Source: Isoetes taiwanensis (Eukaryota; Streptophyta; Lycopodiopsida; Isoetales; Isoetaceae). From it: a DNA stretch of 64,000 nt. Below are positions 32,580-44,400 of the stretch, in pieces. Position 1 is the stretch's first letter; each line of letters starts with the position of its first letter. The stretch lies in contig JAJEKV010000056.1 in NCBI GenBank assembly GCA_021234155.1, forward strand, positions 8,975,488 to 9,039,487, given 5' to 3'. Below the pieces are notes generated by a model that was given only the letters and a program-made list of their open reading frames with translations, did not search any database and was not told the DNA's origin. Both the position numbers and the translations under genes were made by a program.

Positions 32580-34009
32580 CAATTCAAAAAGCAATTGATC
32601 TCGGTCATGTAAAGAGGGTTTTAACAAACTAACATGAAAAACATTATGAATCTTTATATGTGGTGGCAACTCTAATTGATATGCTAGGTTCCCCATCTTT
32701 TTAATGATTTTGAAAGGACCAGCATATCTTGGAGCAAGTTTACTACATTTTCCAATTTGGAGCTGACTTTTCGTTGGTTTCACACGGAGATATACAAACT
32801 CTCCAACCTTGAATTCTCGATGTTTTCTATGCTAATCTGCAAATTGCTTATGTCTATGTTGTGCTTCTGCTAGCCTGTTTCTTATAAGCGGGACCTTATT
32901 TGCATATTCTTCCAACATCTGTCTAGAAATTTCAGATTTAACCCTGAGATCATGCCAATTTATTGGAACATAACAATCTTGTTCGTAAAGTGCTTCAAAA
33001 GGTGTCATCCCTATAGATTCCTGTTTAGAGTTGTAAGCAAACTCTGCCAAGGGTAATAAACCTTCCCATTTCTTTGGATTGTCTTGACAATATATACGCA
33101 ACATGTCCTCAAGGACCCTGTTTACTCTTTCTGTTTGCCCATCGGTTTCTGGATGATAGGCTATGCTCATCTGCAATTGAGTTCCAACTCCCTTGAAAAA
33201 TGAAGTCCAAAAATTACTAGTAAACCTTCTATCAGAAACAATACTTGTAGGAATGCCACGTAAACGAAAGATGTCTTAAATAAAGATATTAGCATTTTCC
33301 TTTGTTGTTATTGTTTTCCTAACTGGAAAGAAATGAGCATGTTTAGTTAACCTGTCAATCACCACAAGAATAGCATCCTTTTCTGTTTGTGTCCTTGGCA
33401 ATCCCACTATGGAATCCATGCTAATAGATTCCCATTTTCGTTCTGGAATAGGTAACGACTGCAAAAGGCCAGGTGCCCTAATCTGTTCTGCCTTAACACG
33501 CGAACACATTATACAATTATAGATATACTTACGAACATAGTCTTTTAGTCCTGGCCAAAAGAAACTTCTCTTTACCTTGTGATGTCTTATGGAATCCTGG
33601 ATGACCCGATATTACTGCATCATGACATTCATTTAGTATTTTCTTTTTAATGTGATCTATTGCAGGAATACAAACTCTTGACTTGTGTCTTAATATTCCC
33701 TATTCAAAACTATAATTATCCTTTATCTCGAGAGTCTCTTTTTTTGTACTTCCTTCAATTTTGATCCAAAGTAATCGTCCAGTAGCAATAGTATTTTTTA
33801 CCTCATCCAACCAATCTGTTGTAATCATCGTTATTGCATAGCAAGCTGGAAGTCTGGACAAAGCATCTGCAACAATATTTGTATTGCCCATTTTATAATT
33901 AATCTGAAAGTCATATTCTTAGAGAAATTCCATCCATCTACGTTGTCTCAAATTCAAATTAAGTTGTTTCATAAAGTATGCAAGAGTAGCATGGTCAATA
34001 TGCACCCTT

Positions 34010-34012
<3 letters not shown>
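32580..34012 (-). pseudogene. Gypsy pol: RNase H end and integrase
   Basis: In the sense direction: LNLRQRRWMEFL and NIVADALSR (RNase H end), an HHCC zinc region with ECHDAVISGHPGFHKT, the integrase core WESISMDSIVGLPRTQTEKD, SIVSDRRFTSNFW and AYHPETDGQTERVNRVLEDM, then the C-terminal region APRYAGPFKIIKKMGNLAYQ and NVFHVSLLK. Frameshifts interrupt it at about 33270 and 33540. It ends abruptly at 34012, next to the poly(T) of a younger insertion, so RT, protease and gag are gone. Confidence 0.9.
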
Positions 34013-34043
<31 letters not shown>

Positions 34044-34420
34044 AAGGTAAGAAAATTTTTTATTCACATAGTCACCACATTCTTACCTATTACCCATGCC
34101 CTCCTTCATTCAATTTATTGGTTTACATCCATTAAGCGACCATATCATGAACTAGGTTGATTAGCTAATATCACACAAAATGTAAACATTAACAGTTAGC
34201 AAACCACCAATTGCCCATTCCAGTGCTACATTTGTAAGACCTGCCTCTACTCCTTGAGTTTCCTCAAGTTGGAAGGGGAAGCAGCATGTTTCCTTACATA
34301 GCCATATGCTACCCATTGGCGGATTGACCCACAACCATAACTTCGCTACTTCGGGATCCAGGGGTTCCATGGGTGCCACATATGTGTCAGCGTGTCCCTG
34401 CTTGTTCCAGCATTTCACTC
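34013..34420 (-). mobile_element. Poly(A) retroposon inserted in the Gypsy pol
   Basis: A run of 30 T (34013-34042) marks the 3' poly(A) of a minus-oriented insertion. Upstream of it in the sense direction a short frame (34418-34161) begins MKCWNKQGHADTYV; I do not recognise it. No target duplication was found and the far boundary is unknown. DNA from about 34420 to 35340 has no recognisable content; the expected Gypsy gag/RT is absent there. Confidence 0.5.
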
Positions 34421-35346
34421 TGCTATAATTGTGTCAGGTCCACATAGGCATATCCTATGTGTTTTCAATGCTTGCTGTTAATGGCAGGCATACTATAGTA
34501 TTTTAATATCGGCTATAGTTTGTCCTTTACATCCCAATATTACAAGTCCATATACATTCAAACATTAACCCCAAGTTAATTACAAAGGAAAAATTAGAGA
34601 TTATGTCATGGTCCTCCATCATGGTTGGGAAGCAATTGTTATGAGTGTAACAATTGTATAGGAATGGTTTTAGTAGTGAATATTGTGGCATGTACATACC
34701 CTAAGGTAGTTCATTGCCTTGCTTACCCATTATTCATTAAGGCCCGACCTTTGTCTATTTCATCACTCCAACTATAAAAAAAAATAGGAAAATAGTGGAT
34801 TATTATGTTCTATGTGACAAGAGGATTCTAGGCTGGAAGTTTCCATTCCCAGTTGCATTGTGAGTTCCTCGAGGGGGTGACAAGGTACTAAATGTCAAAA
34901 GAAAAAAGATAAAGAGCCTAACACGTGTAGTAATGACACAAGTTCTATCTGTACTAGGTGATAAAACAATCTAGAACTACTTGTAACATGTTACTATTCT
35001 TTGCTACATGGTGCTTTGTCTCATGATTCTTGATGTAATCATACCCCCGATATAACCTCATTTATGGAGTTACGAATAACCATTATACTTAACGAATTGC
35101 ACCTACCCATACTAGACTATAAGATACTCCAATACCATGTTCAAACATGTTACTATTGTATATCCCTACCTCAAGTTCTATAATAGAAAGTGCACCAATT
35201 AGGAAGAAGAAATAGCCGTAATACCTTAGAAATAATATATTGGCATTGAGAGTCATCCTATGATGGCTTATCCCATAAAATCATTGTAAAGAGGAATTAC
35301 TTTGGATTCAGATCTCACTAAACAATAACTAGGTTCACCCGTGGTT

Positions 35347-35360
35347 GGCTCTGATACCAA
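35347..35360 (-). promoter_or_regulatory. Gypsy primer binding site
   Basis: The plus-strand ggctctgataccaa is the complement of ttggtatcagagcc (tRNA-Met type), lying three bases inside the tgtgacgg boundary of the LTR. Confidence 0.8.
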
Positions 35361-35439
35361 TTTTGTGACGGTCCTTCGCCGACAGTTGTCGTTACCGAAT
35401 TACTTCATACACTGCTCAAGATCCCACGGGTGCAGAACC

Positions 35440-35822
35440 TGTTGGAACTCATATTATATGCTCTAACAACAATTATTGTGTCTATTATTTAGACTATTGC
35501 ATGAAGGTGTTCAGATGGTGACATGTAAAAGAAAACTAGATTAGAAGTCTCGGCTACTCAATGGTGGTAAAAGACAAAAAAAACAAATTAAGTGAGCATG
35601 GAACCCTTTGGTGCAGGGCGATTATTGAGGTGAGTCGAGGCGTGGGGTAGTCGAATTGGATGCGGATTGGATCTTGGACTGAACGGTTGTATCACGAGCG
35701 TGACAATACGATTGAGCAGTCTTGCGGGATATTGTTGGGTGTCAAGTTTTTCAAGTAAACGAAAGTATCTGTAAGAAATAAACCTATTTAAACGAAACGT
35801 TGTTTGAAGTTTAGCACTTTCA
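35440..35822 (+). repeat. Copia-2 5' LTR
   Basis: 383 bp, tgttggaactc to agcactttca. It is longer than its partner because of several short blocks absent from the 3' LTR, for example gtgacatgtaaaa near 35517. Confidence 0.93.
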
Positions 35823-35844
35823 ATTGGTATCGAGCTTGAACACG

Positions 35845-36966
35845 ATGTCTACCAGATTTGGTGCATCACTATTGGGAGCCATTGAAGTCTATAAAGGGAG
35901 GTGCGAGGGCTTTCAAGTATGGAAGGAAAAGATGACTAAAGTGCTTGAAGCAGAAGACCTCTGGGATATCATTGGAAATGGAGGAGGCGGTGGGATTGCA
36001 ACTAATACAATTCACCCGGCTGACTCCGGTGACTAGTTACGCGCCACGGGTGGAGAAGTTAGTGCAACTAGTGTGTCTGGAGGAGCTGGATCTGCTGCAG
36101 AGAGAACATCAAGTGCAAGCTCCAAGACAGTCAGTAGGAAAATAAGAGAAGCTCAAGGCATCATAACTAGCAAGGTGAGTAACAGCATTTTGTTAAAACT
36201 TGGGGAAAAACACCAAAGCAAATGTGGAATTATCTCATAAAAGAACTATGAAGAGAATTGTCTTCTCAAATAGATGTGCTAGAAAGTGAACTGAGGAAGA
36301 TTAGGTTTAAGGAGTCTGATGATGTCACTGAGTTATTTGACAGACTAGATAATGTGCTGGCTGATTTAGAAGCTGCAGGGATTACTTTTATGCCGAAACA
36401 TCAAGTGCATAGTGTCTAGAGCCATGTCTAACTTTGAACAATTGGCTGTTATAATAAGAAATGTGGTAGCGAGGGGAAGAAGCGAACAGAGATGGTTAGA
36501 AAACGAGTTAGAACGAGTTAGAACAAAGAAATCTTGTGTTAGAAGAAGAGGGCAGGTCTGAGGGTCAGTTTGCAGAGGTCTTGTACACCTCAAAAGGAAA
36601 AACTAGAGGGGCAAGTACTTCGAAAGGAAGAAGAGATTCAAAGGGTATTGGCCCATGTTTTTATTGCAATATGCACGGTCATTTGAAGGTGAACTGCCCT
36701 AGACTTGTGAAGGCGAGAACATGTTTTAATTGTGGAGGAAGAGGGCATTTGGCCATAAATTGCTCCACTCCCAAAAACAAGCTAGGCGGGGCAGAAATGA
36801 GAACTTTGTGAGGAGGCGGGGAAGGCAATTTCAATTTGTAAACATAGCTGAAGAAGTTGAACCAAATATACGAGATGCAATTGAAAGCGAAGAGGTAAGG
36901 ATGGTTCAGACATTAAGACCTCTTACAAATAGTTCTCTATGTAATGATGATCATTTTACTTTGTCT
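35845..36966 (+). pseudogene. Copia-2 gag
   Basis: ATG at 35845 begins MSTRFGASLLGAIEVYKG, homologous to Copia-1 gag. Several frameshifts and stops follow. Two zinc knuckles remain, CFYCNMHGHLKVNC and CFNCGGRGHLAINC (about 36655-36770). No protease DSG motif was found before the inverted block begins. Confidence 0.88.
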
Positions 36967-36967
36967 G

Positions 36968-37960
36968 CCATAGCTTTCTAGACTAACTTTGGCCTCTTCT
37001 GTAAGTCTTTGAGCTTCCGACCTTCTTTGTTTCCCTTGCCTTTGTTGTACCACAATGCTTGGTTCTTCTACATGCATCAGCTTTCGTCTTGGGCTTCAAC
37101 ATCTATAGAGTCCTCAACATGCTCATGCTGATTTCTGCTATTTAAATCTTCTTTATTCTCGCTTTCATCATCTGAATCAAGAATGTCCTCAATCGGACCT
37201 TCATTTGGCTGATTTCTTGTGCTTGGTATGTGTCTTGTTTGTTCAACCACCTTCTGTTCTTCAGCAAGAACTTCTTCGGGGTTTATGGTTTTTGGCATGT
37301 ATACTTGACTCTCATCAAATATGCCGTCTCTATTGACAATCACTTTTCTCTTCTCACATAAGTATAACTTTTTGTAACCCTTGATTGCTGATCATATCCT
37401 ACTAGATAGGAGATCCAAGCCCTATCATCTAATTTTACTCTTAATTCACTAGGAATATGCATATGCAAGGCAGCCATAGACTTTAAGGTGATCATAAAAC
37501 TGGTTTGTTTCGGACCACAAGACTTACGGTATACTACCATTAATGCTTGCATTTGGCAGCAAGTTTTGAATATAAGCGAAGTTTTTCTGACCTCTTCCCA
37601 TAGGAAATTTGACCAAACCACTCTGTTTAAGCATTGCCCTGACCGCATTCAAAATAGTCCTATTCTTTCTTTCAGCCACGCCATTTTGTTGTGGCGTATG
37701 ACTGCATGTTGTTTGTCTTTTAATCCCTTTTTCAGTACAATACTTATTCCTTTGACAAGTACTCTCCTCCTCTGTCCGATCTTACACATTTTATTTCTCT
37801 TCCTAATTCACGCTCAACTTTTGCTGCGTATATTTTAAAGGCTTCAAATGCAAGATCTTTGGTTCTGAGACAGTAACACTTTGTTTTTTCTGCTAAAATC
37901 GTCTATAAATGTGATAAAATACTTCTTTCCTGTTATTCCAGTCACATTTAATGGGCCACA
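36968..37960 (-). pseudogene. Copia-2 integrase block, inverted
   Basis: The minus strand, read from 37960 down, gives DLCGPLNVTGITGKKYFITF, DDFSRK, VRSDRGGEYLS, HTPQQNGVAERKNRT (across frames), SELRVKLDDRAWISYLVGYD and the acidic linker ending near VSLESYGR. This is collinear with Copia-1 integrase but lies antisense to the gag and RNase H of the same element. It contains stops and frameshifts. Confidence 0.9.
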
Positions 37961-37962
37961 CA

Positions 37963-38642
37963 AATCGGTATGAATTAGATCAGTTGATTGGTTCGTTACT
38001 GTATGTAGCCAACACCACGAGACCAGATATAAGCTTTAGCGTAAATTTATTGAGCAGATACTCTAATTGTCCAGGAAGAAAACATTGGACTGCTGCAAAG
38101 AGAGTATTAAAAGGTATCTTAAAGGCACTATTCAACATGGAATTGTCTATTGCAATGGAAATAAGAGTTTGCAAGCTTCTTTGTGATCTTTTGGGCTGGA
38201 GATCACGGATACAAGAAAAATCGATTAATGCGGTTATATACTACTACTGGAGAGGTGCTTTGTTTCATGGAGATGTAAGAAACAAACCTCCACAGCTCAA
38301 TCCACTGCAGAAGCAGAATATGTTGCAGCATGTCTTGCTGCTAAGGGAATAGTGTGGTGTAAAAGGTTATTAACGGAACTAGGAGTTACACAGAAGGAGC
38401 CTACACTTTTGTATTCAGACAACATGAGCTGCATAGCATTATCCAGAAATGCTGTAATGCATGAGAGAAGTAAACATATTGAACTAAAAATGCATTATGT
38501 GATTGAAGTAGTGGAAAGAAAAATTATTCAACTACATTACATATCCACAGATATGCAACTAGCAGATTTATTAACAAAGGTCTTACATGAAGGCAGATTT
38601 CATAAGCTGAAGGAACAGATAAACTGCTCAATACAGAGGTAA
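37963..38642 (+). pseudogene. Copia-2 RNase H
   Basis: Starts abruptly with YELDQLIGSLLYVANTTRPD (matching YRELIGCLLYVANSTHPD in Copia-1), with the whole RT palm upstream missing. The middle is frameshifted; 38352-38642 is open and holds LLYSDNMSCIALSRN, HERSKHIELKMHYV and MQLADLLTKVLHEG. It ends at TAA 38640-38642, 38 bp before the 3' LTR. Confidence 0.9.
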
Positions 38643-38680
38643 CTAGATCTGTCATGAAGCATATAATCTGAAGGGGGAAT

Positions 38681-39036
38681 TGTTGGAACTCATATTATAT
38701 GCTCTAGCAACAATTATTGTGTCTATTATTTAGACTATTGCATGAAGGTGTTCAGATGGAGAAAACTAGATTAAAGTCTCGGCTACTCAGTGGTGGTAAA
38801 AGACAAAAAACAAATTAAGCGAGCATGCTTAACCACTGGTACAGACGATTATTGAGGTGAGTCGAACTGTAGGGTAGTCGAATTGGATGCCAGACTGAAC
38901 CAGTTGTATCTGAACGTGACAATACAGTGAACAATGCTGGGACTATTGTTGGGTGTCAAGTTTTTCAAGTAAACGAAAGTATCTGTAAGAAATAAACCTG
39001 TTTAAACGAAACGTTGGTTGAAGTTTAGCACTTTCA
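38681..39036 (+). repeat. Copia-2 3' LTR
   Basis: 356 bp, tgttggaactc to agcactttca, followed by gaacc. Matches the 5' LTR with patches of difference around 38828-38935. Confidence 0.93.
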
Positions 39037-39591
39037 GAACCTACATGTCGTCCCCAAACCCCAAATAATACGTTGTGGTCCCCTAAGCTACGGGTCTCTA
39101 GCTCGGGGAAATAACCTTCACCTAGAAGCAACTCGACGTGACCAGCGTCGAGTCCGCAATACTGAGCTTCATCAGTGCCCACTCACTAGTGTTGAGTGCT
39201 TAACACTCGTGGCCTCGGTTTCTGCTTATTCGATCAAGCTGTTCCAGCAGAGAAGAGGCAGGATTGATCTTAGATACATGCAAATGCAAGCCAAGGCCTT
39301 CTCTTCGACTTGTATATGCTTTATACCAAAAGAAAGGAGAAAGAACGAAAGGCATCTGGAAGAAAAATTTGTGTAGCAAAGGAAAAGCAATTTACAGTGA
39401 TTTGTTTGCACGAGGCGGCACTGCTAATTCGGATCTAACAGAATATATTTGTTGGTGTGTTAGAGCAGCCGATTCATCCCTGTGTTGCTATGTAGGAGCA
39501 ACAAAAAGTGAATCCAGAGAGAAGGACAAGTCTGATTCATCTATGGGCAATCGATTCAACTTCCCAAGGGTGAAACAAAATCGGATTCACA

Positions 39592-40984
39592 TCCACAGAT
39601 TTCGCAGCAGAGTTTGGGCTGTTGTAACGAACTCAGAGGTATAGATTATTATCAAGAACATGTTCTTTAAATTAACTATATTACAGAGCATTTCCTTCCT
39701 CTTCTTTTATATCTTTCTACTAGACTAGAAGGATTACTTCTTTTTAAGCATAGAATTAGTGCCTTACCTCTAAATTGCTTCTTCAAATCCCTAATTATCC
39801 CTCTTCTACTTTGTGGGATCATCTCTCATCTAGCTTCTACGTTTCTGCCCTCTAACTACTTGCATTTGTCTCCTCTTTGCCACGCCATCCCCTTTTGCCA
39901 TGTCAATATATTCCCTCTCTTATATTTTGTTGAAGTTAGGTACAAATTTTATCACATCACATCTCCCGTCTCCCATCTCCCATCTCCTTCATCTGTCGAC
40001 TTCATCTGTTCTACAGGTTGTTGGTGCTTCTCCTCTTCTCGATCTCTATTGCCACCTTTCGAGAATTTGGGGGCTCAAAAGCCACTAAATCTGAAGCATC
40101 TTCAAGCTGCGGCGAGAATCTTTTGCAACGAGAGAATCCGCAGGCACTTCTTGACATCCTTTGGATCAAATAGGTCCCCTCATTTTACGTAATCCATCGG
40201 TGCTCAAGCACATTACGTAGTAAGCCGTTTTGTTTATTCTTTTTGTTTCCGGCTACTCTAGATTCGGTTAGAGCTTTTGGAATGCCTCAAAGAGATGGGC
40301 GACATGCATCCTAGATGATTCCATAACCACGGTTTCTTAAAGACTATGGTAAGTTAGGGCTAAAATTTTTATCTGAGGAATCAGAGAGGCTAGAAGATAT
40401 AGTATCATATATGAAGAAGGCTTAGATAGTTTTGTTCAGAGCCTTGCCAAAGAAACTAGAGATGTTCGGTTTTAATTAAAGCATTGTAGATGAATAAAAG
40501 CGAAGACAAACGTTGGAAATAGAAACACAAATTTCTAGGCGAATATTTACCAGCACATAAAGAATCAATTTGCCTTTTAAATATGATACAGTTGAGGCAA
40601 GAGGAGTGTCATATAGTATTTGTTATGAAGATTATAATAACAATTCTCATTGTCTTTAATCATAAGTGCCATTTTCTGTATGGCGTGTTTGCCATGTACC
40701 CTCCATCATATATATCTTTTGAGGTTTGAAATGTTTTTTAATCTGCCTGCAGAGCTAGACTACAATATTCTCTCAATTCAGACATCATGTTGTACATGTT
40801 TATTTAGGTCATGAATTCATATTTATATGCCGTGCAAGCAGGTATCACCAGGTTGATTCTAAAGGTATGACATTAGCAGTTAGTATATGGTGTTGTTATG
40901 TCCTCTGAGTGCAATACCCATATATGTTATTACTACCAGGTAATATTTGGATATGTCTGTTATGTGCTTGTTTGCTTCTTTTTT
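39592..40984. other. Intergenic, no gene recognised
   Basis: Mostly pyrimidine-rich to about 40100 and then A+T-rich. The open frame 39860-40192 has no family signature. No repeat boundary was detected. Confidence 0.35.
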
Positions 40985-41460
40985 AGAGAGGATCCACCAC
41001 AACTGCTACCTCAACTAGAAATCAATGGCCCAAACTCGGATTATAACCAAAGGCCTGTAACACCAGAAGGCCAAGCAACTGATATTGCTCACACAGGTAG
41101 ACCTGTAAGTCCAGCTGGCCAGGAATTGGGGAATCAGCCCCAAAGGCATGTAACTCCAGTAGGCCAGGGAACATGTTGTGAGCAGATTGGTAGACTTCTA
41201 AGCCCTTCTGGCCAAGAGTTGGTAGAAAAAACTGGGGGAGAAATTGAAGTTTTTAAGACACTATTTTACCTGCAGTTGAAAGAATTAAAAGATCCCACAT
41301 CTAGGCTGTCGGGGGAGATTTTGGGATGATGATGAAGAGGGCGGTGAAGGTGAAGGGAAAAATGGTGTACAATCCTTTGTCACCCCTTTGCCCTGCTTGG
41401 TAAAAGGAAAAAGGAGGTCTACACTCCAAAGGGAGAATGGGCTGTCACGAAGTGCCAAAC
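40985..41460 (+). pseudogene. LINE-A ORF1 tail or unknown repeat protein
   Basis: The open frame to 41329 contains four units of a P/G/Q motif at 15-16 residue spacing: RPVTPEGQ, RPVSPAGQ, RHVTPVGQ, RLLSPSGQ. It is followed by an acidic D/E stretch (about 41325-41355) in another frame and then QSFVTPLPCLVKGK. Position just before ORF2 suggests the C-terminus of ORF1, but no zinc knuckle or DUF4283-like domain is seen. An acceptor-like ttcttttttagag precedes 40988, so a host exon is an alternative. Confidence 0.45.
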
Positions 41461-41464
41461 TCCA

Positions 41465-44400
41465 ATGAAGATAGTTTCACGGAATTTGAGAGGTATCAAG
41501 GGTCCTCACGAAAAGAAAGAGGGCTCTAATTGCCATCAAAGAGCTCAAAGCAGATATAATTCTCCTTGGGAACCTGAGACTCCCAACATTTGAAGCATCA
41601 AATTTGGAAAATTGGATCTATCCCAATGGGGATTCTATGGAGGCTCGGTGATGGCACCAAAGGTGGTATATGCATAGCATGGAATGGAGTGACTGGAATT
41701 AAAAAACTTAATTCTTTTGTACATCCCTCGGGCAGATGGCAGGTGGCTTTTCTGGAGATAGAGAAGGAGCAAGTGGGCATTATTAATGTTTATGCCTCGA
41801 CCTCCCCTGATGAAAGAGAAAAACAATGGAAAGACATGTCGAGTGGCTCTGGATCACGAGAATATCAATAATTGGATTTTAGGTGGAGACTTTAATAACA
41901 CACCTTCACAGGAACAAAAGGCGGGTAAAAGCTAAACATGTCAAGGGAGAAAGAAGCACATGGGAGGAATTGACACATAATCTGGTGTATCAAGCCCCAT
42001 CCTCCTCATATGCCTATTCATGGTGTAACAAGAGGAAGGGATTAGATAGGGTATATTGTCTTCTTGATAGATTTTAGACAAATATATCCACTCTGATCGG
42101 ATGGGATAATTTGACTATAAATAGTGATTGTAGTAATTCTATCTCAGATCACTACCCCCAAGTTCTGAACACGGGTAATGTACCTCAGAACAGGCCTGTT
42201 GATACACCATTCAAGTTCAACAGTAGCTTATTGAACAATAAGCAATTCTGTGAAGATTTCACAAGGTACTATAGCTCTCTGACAGCTTTAAATGTAAGTG
42301 GTTCAATGAAGGAGTTTGTCAACAGGAACAAACAGATCAAAAATTGGACCAAACAATGGGGTAAAGAATGGAACAGGAAAAAGATTCAGGAAAAAACAGA
42401 GATCTACCTGGAGATGAAGCAGGTCAGACAAGATCTTTTCTTGGATAAAACTAATTTGGTTCTCTGACAAAAGAGGAAGTCTTCTTGGAGAAAGGTCAAA
42501 TTAATAGAAGAACATGAAGCAAGAAGGTTGGCAATTAAAAGCAGAGGATTATACATCAATTTGATGGATGACTGCAGCTCCAAGTTCTTCTTCAGAGCTG
42601 CCAAAAACGGAATGATGAACAATGGGATAGTTTCAGTCAGGGCAGATAATCAGCAAGAGTTGTCCAAACAAGAAGACATCCAGGAGCTGTTTTTCAGTAA
42701 ATACAAAGAACTCTTCTCAGCCAAGCCTGCTGATAATGAAAGCATGGAAGAATTCTTTGATTTCCTTGGTCCCAAGGATCTGCCCATAGAAGAGGATCAG
42801 TTATTGGCAATCTCAGTGGAGAATGAAATCCTTGGAGTAATTAGGAGCATGGCACATGGGAAAAGCCGGGGCGGATGGTTTACCTCGAATTCTTTGAACA
42901 TACGGAATATAATGGGTAAAGACCTCACAACTTTTGTGCAAGGAGCATGGCAAAATTTGAAAAGGCGCACCACGCTATAAATCTTTGGATTAATAGCCTT
43001 GGTTCCAAAAGTTGATAAACTGCCACCCCGGATTGGAGGCCCATTTCTTTAACCAATCTTTGCATACAAAATTATAGCTAAAATCTTTGCAAATAGGCTG
43101 AAGAAAATTTTACTGGGCAAAGATCAACCCAGTCCGGTCGGGTTTTCTACACGGGAGAAGTATTCTAGATAATTTCGATGCCTATGAAGGTTTATCTTTG
43201 GAATAGGCTTTCGGGACAAAAGTGTGTGCTTCTAAAACTTGACTTTAGAAGAGCCTATGACACTACTATTATTTGGGGTTTCTTATCTGAGCCATGTCCC
43301 AAATGGGATTCTACGAGGTTTGTAATTAAAAGATTGCGAGGACTTAATGTTCTGGGATGCTCAATTTGTATTGGTCAATGGTACACCATCCAAATTTTTT
43401 GAGTGTAAAAGGGGGTTAGGACGGGGGTTGCCCCCTAGCTCCCTACCTTTTTTTGATAGTAGCTGAGATGGTTACTAGGGTCATAATGAGATTACAACAG
43501 GAGGACAAGATCAGCTGTCTCAAGCTTCCTGATACAAACCAGACTTTATCAGCTATGCAGTATGCAGATGACACATTTGTGTTTTTAAAAAGGCATGGAG
43601 ATCATATCCGAAATTTTCTGATGGCAATGGACAAGTTTGGGAAGGCATCTGGAGTGTTGCTGAATAAGGAAAAATGTGCCATAATTTCTAATAGCCAAGA
43701 GGACCTCATTGAGGGAATCAAGGTATGTGGATATCAGTCTGATACAAAGTTGCTTGGATTACCTTTGGCTCTCAACATGAGTCTACATGGGTTGTGGGAA
43801 CCCATAATTACCAAAATCAAGAAGAAGTTCCAGATGTACCCCAAAACTCTTTCCTTGGCTGGTAGGGTGGAGATTATTAACAGTATCATTGCAAACTCCC
43901 ATGTTTACTTCTCCTCAGCAATAGTTGCAGATAAAAAAACTTACAAGGATCTGGAGATAATCATGAAGGAATTCATCTGGCAGGGTTCACATATGGTTGG
44001 TTGGCAACATTTAGCTCTGCCCAGGAAAAAAAGGGGGTTTAGGGTGCAAAGATCTATTCCTGCAGGCACAGGTACTGGCAGCAAAACAGGTTTGGAGATG
44101 TTTAACATCGCCAACAAAGTCCCCAGCACTTGAGCTGGTCAGGTATTGGATAGGGAAAACGTCGTTGGTTGGGAGCCCTTCTACTGCTTATCAATTGCCT
44201 GATTCTGCTTTCTACCAGCTTAATCCTGGTGCAGGTACTTCAACTATCATGAGGAGGATCATACAAGCCTGGAATAAAGTCTCGGTATGCTTCAAAGCAT
44301 ATCCAATTGAGAACGTTTCAAAAGAATTCAATTTCTTTTGGCATCAGGGATTGGCAGATGAGGAAGATGGGTGTCTTGCTTTGAAACACCCTAGAAAGTA

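Larger units (their letters stand above)
35440..39036 (+). mobile_element. Rearranged Ty1/Copia element (Copia-2)
   Basis: LTRs at 35440-35822 and 38681-39036, with the 5-bp target duplication gaacc at 35435-35439 and 39037-39041. The primer site attggtatcgagctt follows the left LTR and aagggggaat (38671-38680) precedes the right. Only gag and the end of RNase H are in the expected orientation; the integrase block is inverted and RT is missing. It is inserted into the 5' LTR of the Gypsy element. Confidence 0.95.
32218..39591 (-). mobile_element. Degraded Ty3/Gypsy retrotransposon
   Basis: In the minus direction: a 5' LTR (39591 to 35364, interrupted by Copia-2), a primer site (ggctctgataccaa on the plus strand, 35347-35360), a lost gag-RT region replaced by other DNA (about 34013-35345), the RNase H end and integrase (34012-32580), and a truncated 3' LTR (32579-32218). 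The order RNase H then integrase is that of Gypsy. In the 361-362 bp where they can be compared the two LTRs are very similar. Confidence 0.85.
35364..39591 (-). repeat. Gypsy 5' LTR, split by Copia-2
   Basis: The LTR runs on the plus strand from tgtgacgg (35364) to 35439, and after Copia-2 from 39042 to cggattcaca (39591), making about 626 bp. Both ends have the TG...CA form. The 3' LTR at 32218-32579 matches its last 361 bp. Confidence 0.78.

Noticed and set aside
40334-40345. aaagactat as the left target duplication of LINE-A (aaagactat follows its poly(A))
   Set aside because: Only nine bases match, three of them A shared with the poly(A), and the following bases differ.
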